Source: Bacteroidota bacterium
Lineage (GTDB): Bacteria > Bacteroidota > Bacteroidia > CAIKAF01
Reading direction: 5' to 3'
Length of the DNA: 27,026 nt
NCBI GenBank assembly: GCA_023432985.1
Contig: JAEZEQ010000053.1
Span: 1 to 27,026, forward strand
How positions within the stretch are numbered: position 1 is the first letter of the stretch; each line of letters opens with the position of its first letter. The notes under the pieces were generated by a model, which had not been told where the DNA came from, made no database searches, and was given only the letters and a program-made list of their open reading frames with translations. The position numbers were made by a program, and so were the translations under genes. Below, piece by piece: positions 1 through 6,803 of this stretch.

Positions 1-1
1 G

Positions 2-739
2 ATTATTCCCGAAAATTGGTTCGAAGATTGGTTCAATACTAGTTATTACCACCTCTTATACGCCCACCGCAGCGATGTGGAAGCCCAAGTTTTTATGGAT
101 GCAGTCTGCACTTTTCTGAATCTGAAACAGGGAACTTTAGTGCTCGATTTGGCCTGCGGCAAAGGTCGACACAGTAATTATCTCGCCCAAAAAGGCATGC
201 ATGTAATCGGCATGGATTTATCGGAAAAAAATATAGATTATGCCAAACTGCATGCGGCACCACAAGCTCAATTTCAAGTCGGAGATATGCGACATATTCC
301 ATTCGAAAATCAATTCGACCTAACGGTGAATTTGTTTACCAGTTTCGGATATTTCAACGAGGAAGAAGATAATGTAGCCGTATTTTATGAAGTATTTAAA
401 GCCTTGAAAAAAGGCGGATATTTCCTCTTCGATTATCTCAATCCGCCCTTTGTTCTTAAAACTTTGCATAGTACAAGTTCTGTTTATAAAGGAGAGGTGC
501 ATATTAAAACCAAAAAAGTATTGCATGGCGAATGGGTGCAAAAAAATATAGAGGTAAAAGATGGGAATAAGTCTTTCACCTTCTACGAAAAAGTACACCT
601 GCTCAGCGCCGAATGGGCAAAAACTAAACTCGAAAAGGCGGGATTCCAAATGGTAGAGCATTGGGGCGACTATAACCTAAACCCTTTTCAGGCAGAACTT
701 TCACCCCGTTCTATCATCCTGGCTAAAGTGCCGGATTGA
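2..739 (+). CDS. Class I SAM-dependent methyltransferase, 5' truncated by the window edge
   Basis: The reading frame is open from position 2 and ends at the TGA at 737-739, so the true start lies before the window. Translation before the internal GTG at 77 (NWFEDWFNTSYYHLLYAHR) reads like the N-terminus of the short Bacteroidota methyltransferases that begin with a W-F-x-x-W-F / YYHLLY motif, which argues against GTG 77 as the start. The SAM-binding motif I is LDLACGKGRH, followed by an acidic strand-2 end (GMDLSEKNI) and a motif resembling post II (VGDMRHIPF). The fold is a Rossmann-like methyltransferase domain (Methyltransf_11/25 type). The substrate cannot be read from sequence; small-molecule or quinone-type targets are both possible. 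It lies 92 bp before the peroxiredoxin gene, which has its own promoter, so it is probably not co-transcribed with it. Confidence 0.85.
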   Translation: MIPENWFEDWFNTSYYHLLYAHRSDVEAQVFMDAVCTFLNLKQGTLVLDLACGKGRHSNYLAQKGMHVIGMDLSEKNIDYAKLHAAPQAQFQVGDMRHIPFENQFDLTVNLFTSFGYFNEEEDNVAVFYEVFKALKKGGYFLFDYLNPPFVLKTLHSTSSVYKGEVHIKTKKVLHGEWVQKNIEVKDGNKSFTFYEKVHLLSAEWAKTKLEKAGFQMVEHWGDYNLNPFQAELSPRSIILAKVPD

Positions 740-776
740 TTTTAGTTATATGCCTATTACACTTAACTATAGCTTA

Positions 777-808
777 TTTGGTTCAATGCAACGAACTCCG
801 TATTTTTG
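777..808 (+). promoter_or_regulatory. Bacteroidota-type promoter of the peroxiredoxin gene
   Basis: TTTG at 777-780 is followed after exactly 20 bases by TATTTTTG at 801-808. This matches the phylum's vegetative sigma consensus (TTTG, N19-21, TAnnTTTG). The expected transcription start is near 812-816, giving an A/T-rich leader of about 15-20 nt before the ATG at 832. No operator for an OxyR-like regulator is obvious. Confidence 0.8.
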
Positions 809-831
809 TATCAAAATAAATAAATAATATT

Positions 832-1461
832 ATGGCACTAGTAGGAAAAAAAGCTCCGAACTTTACTGCAGCAGCAGTTATAAACGGCGAAGAAATTGTA
901 GACAACTTTAGTCTGGACCAATTTATCGGGAAAAAATATGTGGTACTTTTCTTTTACCCAAAAGATTTCACCTTCGTGTGTCCCACTGAGTTGCATGCTT
1001 TTCAAGAAAACCTTGAAGCGTTTAAAGAGCGTAATGTTGAAGTGATTGCATGTTCTACCGATACAGAACAAAGTCACTGGGGATGGTTGCAATTGTCTAA
1101 AAAAGAAGGCGGAATCCAAGGTGTTACTTATCCGATTGTAGCCGATACCAACAAAACCATTTCGAGCAATTACGGTGTTTTAGCCGGCGAATATGATTAT
1201 GACGATAATGGTTATCTTGTAGCAAAAGGCGAATTGGTGGCATACCGTGGTCTTTTCTTAATCGACAAAGATGGTATTGTACAACACGAATTAATCAACA
1301 ATATGCCTTTGGGACGTAATGTAAACGAAACATTGCGTATGGTAGACGCACTTCAGTTCTTCGAAGAAAAAGGTGAAGTTTGTCCGGCCAACTGGCAAAA
1401 AGGAAAAGAAGGCATGAGCGCAACGCATAGTGGCGTTGCCGATTATTTAGCCAAAAACTAA
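832..1461 (+). CDS. Typical 2-Cys peroxiredoxin (AhpC/Prx1 family)
   Basis: The 209-residue cytoplasmic thiol peroxidase reduces H2O2 and organic hydroperoxides. The peroxidatic cysteine is C50 in FTFVCPTEL, with the family's P-x-x-x-T/S-x-x-C arrangement just before it (YPKDFTFVC). The resolving cysteine is C184 in GEVCPANW, so it should form intersubunit disulfides as typical 2-Cys enzymes do. The loop GGIQG replaces the eukaryotic GGLG motif, and the C-terminus ends DYLAKN. Length is usual for the Prx1 subgroup. The reductant (AhpF, thioredoxin or other) is not encoded next to it. It is monocistronic, with a consensus promoter at 777-808 and a strong terminator at 1484-1519. The start ATG at 832 gives the expected MALVGKKAPNF N-terminus. 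Confidence 0.95.
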   Translation: MALVGKKAPNFTAAAVINGEEIVDNFSLDQFIGKKYVVLFFYPKDFTFVCPTELHAFQENLEAFKERNVEVIACSTDTEQSHWGWLQLSKKEGGIQGVTYPIVADTNKTISSNYGVLAGEYDYDDNGYLVAKGELVAYRGLFLIDKDGIVQHELINNMPLGRNVNETLRMVDALQFFEEKGEVCPANWQKGKEGMSATHSGVADYLAKN

Positions 1462-1483
1462 AAAAAATATCGCTTATTTTGTG

Positions 1484-1519
1484 ACTGCCGTTTACTTTTA
1501 AACGGCAGTTTTTATTTTT
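1484..1519 (+). terminator. Rho-independent terminator after the peroxiredoxin gene
   Basis: A perfect 10 bp inverted repeat, actgccgttt (1484-1493) and aaacggcagt (1500-1509), encloses a 6-base loop and is followed directly by a T-rich run (1510-1519). It lies 22 bp after the stop codon. The T-run also contains the promoter-like octamer of the next gene. Confidence 0.9.
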
Positions 1520-1520
1520 G
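1513..1520 (+). promoter_or_regulatory. TATTTTTG -7 box inside the terminator T-run
   Basis: The octamer matches TAnnTTTG exactly and is identical to the peroxiredoxin -7 box. It ends only 7 bases before the ATG at 1528, so transcription from it would start at or next to the start codon. No TTTG lies at the ideal 20-base spacing; the nearest (1478-1481) is 31 bases away, so the box could also be a by-product of the terminator T-run. Confidence 0.4.
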
Positions 1521-1527
1521 TAGACCC

Positions 1528-3078
1528 ATGAAGTCTTATCCAATCCTGAAAGAAATATTATCCAAGCCCAATTATGGGGCTTTTATCGCTATATTTCTGT
1601 TTTGGATGAGCGCCTGGTTCACGATTCCAAAACTGGGCATTTACTGGGACGAAGCGGTACAAAGAAATATAGCGCGACTCAATTATGAATATGTACACGA
1701 AAACAACCCCGAAATCCTGCAACATAAAGATCGGGTATATGGTGTGGCTATTGAATTACCGCTCTATTACGCCGAGAAAATTCTCCATATAGAAGGGAGT
1801 AGAAATGTTTATCTTTTCCGACATTTTGCTGTATTCAGTTTGTTTTGCCTCTCGGCATTTTACTTTTTTAAATTGGCCTCTTTGGCCTTTATTGAAAAAA
1901 GTACGCCCTGGTTTGCCCTTATTTTATTCCTGCTTAGCCCCAGAATATTGGGTCATGCCTATTTCAATTCGAAAGATATTCCCTTTTTAAGCTTTCAGGT
2001 TTTTTCTTTTTATGCTTTGTATAAAGGACTTTTTTTAGGACGAATTAATGCGAAATGGGTGCTGATATTTGCCCTTTTATGCGGCATTTTAATCAATATA
2101 CGCATATTGGGACTTGCCACATTCGGATTAGGTTTTGCCGCTTTAATCTTTATGATTATAAAACAAAAAGACTTTAGCAAAGCCTATTTGCTTGGCCTTG
2201 TCCCCCTTGCTTCTTTTCTTATTTTATATGGCACCTGGCCTTATCTGTGGGAACAACCTTTTGTGCGCATAATCGAATCGTATGAAACCATGGCGAAATT
2301 CCCCTGGGGAGATACGGTGCGCTTTTTTGGCGAAAATGTTTCTCCGCAAGATTATAAAGTAAGCGAATATATATTCGGTTGGTTTTCGGTAAGTATTCCC
2401 CTTAGCGCATTGTTTGCCATAATTGCCGGCACGCTCCTATTGCCTTATCTCTGGTATAAAAATAAATCAGCAGCCTTATTTTCCTTGATTATGCTGGCTT
2501 CTTCCTGGGGAATTCTTAGTATGGTTATCTATAAAAATGCGGTTATTTATGACGATTGGAGACATTTGTATTTTATCTGGCCCGCGCTGATTTGGCCCGC
2601 AATCTATGCATGGGATAGCCTTATGCAAACGGGAAAAAAAATAGCCCGAATCGCATTAACACTTTTTGCCATACTTCATATAGTCTGGGTTAGTAGCAGC
2701 TTAATATCTTTATTTCCCTATTATTATATTTATCTGAATGAAAGGGTATCTAAAAAAGAAAACAATGCCATAAAACAATTCGAAGGAGATTATTGGGGAC
2801 TAAGTTATTATGAAGGAATTAAATTTATTTTGAAAACAGATCCTTCTGCTGAAATAAAAATCATGACCTTTACTCAAGAAAAAGAACCTACATTTTTTAT
2901 GCTGAGCGAGGAGGAAAAGAAAAGGGTAAAAAATATACATAATGTGAACGAAGCACATTATTTGCTCACTATTTTCAGGTACCATTCATTCGAGTCTACG
3001 GTGACGCCCGAATTTAATGAATTGTATTATAGTGTACACAGACAGGGCGGACCAATAATGCGTGTATGGAGAAAATAA
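1528..3078 (+). CDS. Multi-spanning GT-C-type glycosyltransferase-like membrane protein
   Basis: This 516-residue integral membrane protein has many hydrophobic segments, roughly 17-35, 90-120, 123-137, 150-170, 175-215, 220-235, 285-310, 315-330 and 370-400. A long first periplasmic loop follows the first helix and opens with an acidic pair in GIYWDEAVQRN (D41, E42). That position and pairing is where GT39/ArnT-like (PMT_2) polyprenyl-phosphate-sugar transferases carry their catalytic aspartate. The C-terminal 115 residues are soluble. I infer transfer of a sugar from a lipid-phosphate donor on the outer face of the inner membrane; acceptor and sugar are unknown. It overlaps the next gene, a GT2 enzyme of the kind that makes such lipid-linked sugars, which supports the reading. 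Assignment to GT39 rests on architecture rather than a full motif match. Confidence 0.65.
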   Translation: MKSYPILKEILSKPNYGAFIAIFLFWMSAWFTIPKLGIYWDEAVQRNIARLNYEYVHENNPEILQHKDRVYGVAIELPLYYAEKILHIEGSRNVYLFRHFAVFSLFCLSAFYFFKLASLAFIEKSTPWFALILFLLSPRILGHAYFNSKDIPFLSFQVFSFYALYKGLFLGRINAKWVLIFALLCGILINIRILGLATFGLGFAALIFMIIKQKDFSKAYLLGLVPLASFLILYGTWPYLWEQPFVRIIESYETMAKFPWGDTVRFFGENVSPQDYKVSEYIFGWFSVSIPLSALFAIIAGTLLLPYLWYKNKSAALFSLIMLASSWGILSMVIYKNAVIYDDWRHLYFIWPALIWPAIYAWDSLMQTGKKIARIALTLFAILHIVWVSSSLISLFPYYYIYLNERVSKKENNAIKQFEGDYWGLSYYEGIKFILKTDPSAEIKIMTFTQEKEPTFFMLSEEEKKRVKNIHNVNEAHYLLTIFRYHSFESTVTPEFNELYYSVHRQGGPIMRVWRK

Positions 3079-3815
3079 GTCTATTCAAAAATGCTGTAGT
3101 TATTCCATGCTATAATGAAGAATTGCGCTTGGATCCACAGGCCATAGAGACATTTTGCCAAGCTTTTCCTGACACACTCCTTGTATTAGTGAATGACGGA
3201 AGTGAGGATAATACCTTGCAGATTTTACAAAAAATAGCCGCATCACGAACCTCTGTTGTTTGCTTAGATCTTCAGAAAAACTCGGGAAAAGCAGAAGCTG
3301 TTCGCATGGGAATTCTCCATACTACCGAAAATTATCAAGTAGAATATATAGGGTATTTTGATGCAGATTTATCAGCTCCTTTGGAGTATGTAGCGATACT
3401 TCAAGCCTATTTAGATAATCATCCCCATTGCGAAATGGTATTTGGTTCGCGCGAATTAGCTCCTCAAGACCAAATAAAACGCCGGCGAAGAAGGCATCTT
3501 GCAGGGCGCTTAGTTTCGGCTTTAATCAACATAACCCTCGATTTGCCTTATAAAGACACGCAATGCGGCGCCAAACTAATTCGAAAAGAAACAGCCGCAA
3601 AGGCCTGTGCGCAACCCTTTTTGTCGACGTGGATTTTTGATGTGGAACTCATAGATCGCATCCGTACATTAAATCCCAACAGTAATCTTTCGGAAATAAT
3701 AAAAGAAATTCCCGTCACCCGATGGCACGACGTAGGCGAATCGAAAGTTAGTCCGCTTTATTTTTTCAAATTGCTTAGGGAGCTAAAGAAGATACGCTGT
3801 AAACGGAAACAATAA
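3066..3815 (+). CDS. GT2 family glycosyltransferase (dolichyl-phosphate-sugar synthase/Alg5-like)
   Basis: The 249-residue GT-A fold enzyme has the expected motifs in order: VVIPCYNEE (11-19), VNDGSEDNT (42-50) for nucleotide-sugar binding, FDADLSAP (98-105) with the D-x-D metal site at D99/D101, VFGSRE, the late DTQCGAKL motif, and WIFDVELIDR. DADLSAP plus QCGAKL resembles Alg5/DPM-type synthases that move glucose or mannose from a nucleotide sugar onto a polyprenyl phosphate. No transmembrane tail is present, so it is probably a peripheral protein on the cytoplasmic face. The ATG at 3066 lies inside the upstream gene, overlapping its end by 13 bp, so the two are translationally coupled. The likely logic is that this enzyme charges the lipid carrier and the upstream GT-C-like protein uses it outside. 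The actual sugar cannot be told from the sequence. Confidence 0.85.
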   Translation: MEKISLFKNAVVIPCYNEELRLDPQAIETFCQAFPDTLLVLVNDGSEDNTLQILQKIAASRTSVVCLDLQKNSGKAEAVRMGILHTTENYQVEYIGYFDADLSAPLEYVAILQAYLDNHPHCEMVFGSRELAPQDQIKRRRRRHLAGRLVSALINITLDLPYKDTQCGAKLIRKETAAKACAQPFLSTWIFDVELIDRIRTLNPNSNLSEIIKEIPVTRWHDVGESKVSPLYFFKLLRELKKIRCKRKQ

Positions 3816-3841
3816 TCTCATTTAAAAGGCGGCAAAACGCC

Positions 3842-5917
3842 CTATTCTTTTGCGCTTTTCTTTCGCATAGTATAGCGGCACAATCCTTCTTCCAAATAAG
3901 ACACATAGTCGCTTTTCGACATATAGCCTTTATTGCGCGGATCGGCCAATAATTTCCCTTTATTGTCGATCAATACGTAGAGCGGTTGCGCATTTTGCTT
4001 ATAATATTTAATCTGAAACTGAGCCCATTTTTCACCGACCGTTGTTCCCGTCTCACCATCCATCTTGGTAAAATATTCCGACTCGGGCAATGGATCCGGC
4101 TTGTCGCAATATAGAGAGGCTACAATATAATCTTCGTTCAACATGCGGAACACCTCCGGATCTATCCATACATTCTCTTCCATCTTACGACAGTTTACGC
4201 AATTAATCCCCGTAAAATCGAGCAATACAGGCTTAGATTCTTTAATACCGGCCAACATTGCCGATTCGTAATCGTGGTAACAATTCAGGCCGAGGGGACA
4301 ATTATTGCCTTCCGTATTCCATTCGCTATAATATGACGGAGGCGGAAAACCACTGATCAAGCGCAATGGATATTTAAATAAACCCGGAATCAAATAAATG
4401 GTAAATGCCAAAAAGAACAATCCCATTAAATAGGATGCAATGCTCATTTTGTTTGAGTCTCCATCGCTCTTAAATTTCAATCGGCCAAATAAATAGAAAG
4501 TCAAACTCGCAAAAATAGCTATCCATATTGCAAGGAATAATTCCCGATTCAATACACCCCATTTAAATTCTAAATCGGCATTACTTAAAAACTTCAAAGC
4601 AAAAGCCAATTCGAGCATACCCAAAACAATCTTCACACTATTGAGCCAGTTGCCCGACTTAGGCATAGACTGCAACCATCCGGGGAATATGGCAAAAAGA
4701 GCAAAAGGCAAAGCCAATGCCAGCGAAAAGCCAAACATACCAATAAGCGGCCCCATCTTACTTCCCCCATGTGCAGCTTCTACCAAAAGGGTACCAATAA
4801 TGGGACCCGTACATGAAAAGGAAACCAGAGATAAGGTAAAGGCCATAAAGAAAATGCCAATCATTCCGCCTTTATTCGAAGCCGAATCGACCTTGTTTAC
4901 CAAACTTTGAGGCAAGGTCAGCTCGAATGCCCCAAAAAAGGAAATGGCAAAAATTACAAAAATTAAAAAGAAGGCCAGGTTCACATAGCCGTTGGTAGAG
5001 AACTGATTCAGCGCTTCGGGTCCGAAAAGTAAGGTCACCAAAAAGCCCAAAGCTGTATAAATAACAATAATGGAAATGGCATAAATCAACGCATTGATAA
5101 TACCCTTACGGCGGGTCTTACTTTGTTTGGTAAAGAATGAAACCGTAAGCGGAATCATAGGGAATATACATGGCATTAATAAGGCTACAAATCCGCCCAA
5201 AAAACCTTGAATAAATATACCCCAAAAACTATTATCGGCTTCGCTAACTTCCCCACAAGCCGTTTCCAGATTGGCCACCGCTTCTTCGCTGTACATTTGG
5301 GGTTCGGCCACAGAATAGGCATCTTCATCCGAGGAAATATCGACTAGGGCAGAGTCTGTCCGAACCTGCGTATTTGCCGTAACCGTCGATAAGGTCGGAG
5401 ATATAGGTTCGGGCAATGATTGCGAAGCTTTATCCTCTACTTTCTCTTTCAGTAAAGCCGGATTCCCGGGAATCTGAACCGACTTTTTCAATTTCATAAA
5501 TGGGATACACATCCCCGAAATATCCGAACAGGATTGTCCCGTAAGAAAAACATCCAACGTAAAATCCTCGGGAGAAGTCACCTCTATTCGCTGCTCGAAA
5601 GTCACATTCTTATCGAAATAACGCGCCATGCCTTGCATGATATCGTCGTACACCTCGATATACTTAGGCTCTTCAACCTTGCCTATGCGCTTAAATCCTT
5701 CCTGCTTCCTGAAGTCGAACTTGAGCGGAATAAATACCTCATCGGTATACTGCGAATACAAATGCCAGGTAGGCTCCACCGTAGCCTTCAGTTGCACTAT
5801 ACCTTCCTTATCGGATATTTTCTTATAAGCAATATCCCATTTAACAGGTTCCAAAATTTGAGCAAATGCCCCAATGGAGACAAATAAGGAGAGGAGTAAG
5901 AAACAGAATTTACGCAT
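3842..5917 (-). CDS. dsbD: DsbD-type thiol:disulfide interchange protein (protein-disulfide reductase)
   Basis: The protein carries electrons from cytoplasmic thioredoxin across the inner membrane to periplasmic thiol proteins. I start it at the ATG at 5915-5917, which gives 691 residues and a clean signal peptide (MRKFCFLLLSLFVSIGAFAQ); the frame stays open to 6004, but that extension would bury the signal. The order is a periplasmic DsbC/DsbD-N-like domain (about 20-150) with the pair C-SDISGM-C, a Ser/Thr/Glu-rich linker, a cytochrome-c-biogenesis-like membrane domain with PCIFPMIPL and SFSCTGPIIG, and a C-terminal thioredoxin-like domain with the active site C573-V-N-C576. Both membrane cysteines are present, so the relay looks complete. 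It is convergent with the GT2 gene (26 bp apart) and divergent from mraZ across a 418 bp spacer. Confidence 0.92.
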   Translation of the reverse strand: MRKFCFLLLSLFVSIGAFAQILEPVKWDIAYKKISDKEGIVQLKATVEPTWHLYSQYTDEVFIPLKFDFRKQEGFKRIGKVEEPKYIEVYDDIMQGMARYFDKNVTFEQRIEVTSPEDFTLDVFLTGQSCSDISGMCIPFMKLKKSVQIPGNPALLKEKVEDKASQSLPEPISPTLSTVTANTQVRTDSALVDISSDEDAYSVAEPQMYSEEAVANLETACGEVSEADNSFWGIFIQGFLGGFVALLMPCIFPMIPLTVSFFTKQSKTRRKGIINALIYAISIIVIYTALGFLVTLLFGPEALNQFSTNGYVNLAFFLIFVIFAISFFGAFELTLPQSLVNKVDSASNKGGMIGIFFMAFTLSLVSFSCTGPIIGTLLVEAAHGGSKMGPLIGMFGFSLALALPFALFAIFPGWLQSMPKSGNWLNSVKIVLGMLELAFALKFLSNADLEFKWGVLNRELFLAIWIAIFASLTFYLFGRLKFKSDGDSNKMSIASYLMGLFFLAFTIYLIPGLFKYPLRLISGFPPPSYYSEWNTEGNNCPLGLNCYHDYESAMLAGIKESKPVLLDFTGINCVNCRKMEENVWIDPEVFRMLNEDYIVASLYCDKPDPLPESEYFTKMDGETGTTVGEKWAQFQIKYYKQNAQPLYVLIDNKGKLLADPRNKGYMSKSDYVSYLEEGLCRYTMRKKSAKE

Positions 5918-6107
5918 GATATATCTATTATAAATCCAAAGAAAACGAAAATTTCGAGGCAAGTTGACTAAAGAAATGTTAAACCAATACAGCAAGATCA
6001 GCAATCGAAACTGCGGATAAAAGATTAAGCAAAACAGCCTTTATATCTCTCGACCAGAAAAAGAAAACATGGCCGAAAATAGGAAAAAGAAAGGATATTA
6101 ACAGATT

Positions 6108-6130
6108 CCACTTCCTCCCACTTTAGCCAC
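6108..6130 (-). promoter_or_regulatory. GTGG triplet repeat on the minus strand, possible second MraZ box
   Basis: On the plus strand CCAC occurs at 6108-6111, 6118-6121 and 6127-6130. Read on the minus strand this is GTGG three times at 9 and 10 bp steps, the middle copy being GTGGG. The step length resembles that of MraZ operators, but the orientation is opposite to mraZ and it lies about 205-230 bp from its start. Binding is inference only. Confidence 0.4.
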
Positions 6131-6140
6131 GCAAAAAAAC

Positions 6141-6258
6141 TTTTGCAACAAATTCAGAAACAAAATCCTGTCAATCAACTTTTTACAACAAAAACAGAGG
6201 AGCTTGCAAACAAGTTTTCAACAGAAATTTGGGCAAAAATGAAACAAAGTTTTCAACA
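6141..6258 (+). repeat. Four TTTT-(n)-CAACA repeats upstream of mraZ
   Basis: Copies are TTTTGCAACA (6141-6150), TTTTTACAACA (6180-6190), TTTTCAACA (6215-6223) and TTTTCAACA (6250-6258). The last two sit in an identical 12-mer, aagttttcaaca, at 6212-6223 and 6247-6258. The ends are 40, 33 and 35 bp apart. TTTTCAACA matches the DnaA-box core TTATCCACA at seven of nine positions, so DnaA binding is one possibility; another is a local regulator site. Confidence 0.55.
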
Positions 6259-6260
6259 AA

Positions 6261-6300
6261 GTGGTAAAATATGTTGTATTGTGGAAAAAAGTGGGAAATT
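6261..6300 (+). promoter_or_regulatory. MraZ-box array (10 bp direct repeats) before mraZ
   Basis: GTGGT starts at 6261, GTGGA at 6281 and GTGGG at 6291, with a degenerate ATGTT at 6271, giving an exact 10 bp phase. MraZ proteins are known to bind short direct repeats with this spacing (TGGGN with 5 bp gaps in E. coli; AAAGTG-type repeats in mollicutes) and to autoregulate dcw transcription. The array ends 35 bp before the mraZ ATG and just upstream of a weak -7-like box at 6307-6314, a sensible place for repression. Confidence 0.7.
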
Positions 6301-6335
6301 TTTCGATACTTTTACTCCGCAGAATCGAAACACGC

Positions 6336-6803
6336 ATGATTAGCTTAATTGGAGAATACGATTGTAAAGTCGACAGCAAAGGTCGCTTCATGTTTCCGGC
6401 GGGACTCCGGAAGCAGCTGGGCGATTCCTTTGAAAAAGGCTTCGTTCTAAATCGGAACCTCCATCGCAAATGCCTGGTCCTGTATTCTATCGAAGAGTGG
6501 AATAAACTCAACAAAAAACTAAAAGGCTTGAACCGACTTATTGCTAAAGAAGACATGTTGGTGCGACGCATTTTAGGTGGAGCCACCCCGGTAGAAGCAG
6601 ACAGTGCGGGTCGACTGCTCATACCAAAACCGTTGTCGGAATATGCCTCATTGAAAAATGAAGTAAAGGTTCTAGGCAGCAATAATGTGGTAGAAATATG
6701 GGATAAAGCGGCCTACGATGCCATTATGAGTGAAGAAATTGATATGGAAAGTTTGGCCGAAGATGTATTGAGTAAGCTAAATTTTTCCGACGATGACGCC
6801 TAA
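6336..6803 (+). CDS. mraZ: MraZ, transcriptional regulator of the dcw cluster
   Basis: The 155-residue protein has two tandem AbrB-like DNA-binding halves, each with the signature D-S-x-G-R: D13-SKGR-17 in the first and D89-SAGR-93 in the second. The family forms ring oligomers that bind direct repeats upstream of their own gene. The frame is open further upstream to 6261, but the ATG at 6336 gives the canonical MISLIGEYDCKVDSKGR start, and an earlier start would translate the operator. It is the first gene of the cluster and overlaps rsmH by 11 bp. Autoregulation through the array at 6261-6300 is inferred. Confidence 0.95.
   Translation: MISLIGEYDCKVDSKGRFMFPAGLRKQLGDSFEKGFVLNRNLHRKCLVLYSIEEWNKLNKKLKGLNRLIAKEDMLVRRILGGATPVEADSAGRLLIPKPLSEYASLKNEVKVLGSNNVVEIWDKAAYDAIMSEEIDMESLAEDVLSKLNFSDDDA

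Larger units (their letters stand above)
5918..6335. other. 418 bp divergent spacer between dsbD and mraZ
   Basis: I see no credible gene here: the short open frames lack family features and one runs into mraZ. The right half is regulatory, with GTGG-type arrays on both strands and four TTTT-(n)-CAACA repeats, listed separately. A weak -7-like box for mraZ is TACTTTTA at 6307-6314, one base off TAnnTTTG, about 20 bp before the start. For dsbD, TTTCTTTG read on the minus strand about 20 bp before its start is a poor match. The left part (about 6000-6100) is A-rich with nothing recognisable. Confidence 0.6.

Noticed and set aside
77..79. GTG at 77 as the methyltransferase start
   Set aside because: The frame is open to position 2 and the preceding residues look like conserved N-terminal sequence, so the gene starts outside the window.
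3822..3842. Terminator between the convergent GT2 and dsbD genes
   Set aside because: Only a 4 bp GGCG/CGCC stem with no proper T-run; too weak to annotate.
5918..6004. 29-residue N-terminal extension of the DsbD frame
   Set aside because: It would precede and mask a textbook signal peptide beginning at the ATG at 5915-5917.
6261..6335. 25-residue N-terminal extension of the MraZ frame
   Set aside because: It would translate the GTGG operator array, and MraZ proteins begin at the MISLIGEY segment.
6143..6343. Small plus-strand frame in the dsbD-mraZ spacer
   Set aside because: Low-complexity Gln/Lys-rich product from a TTG, overlapping the repeat arrays and the mraZ start; no family features.
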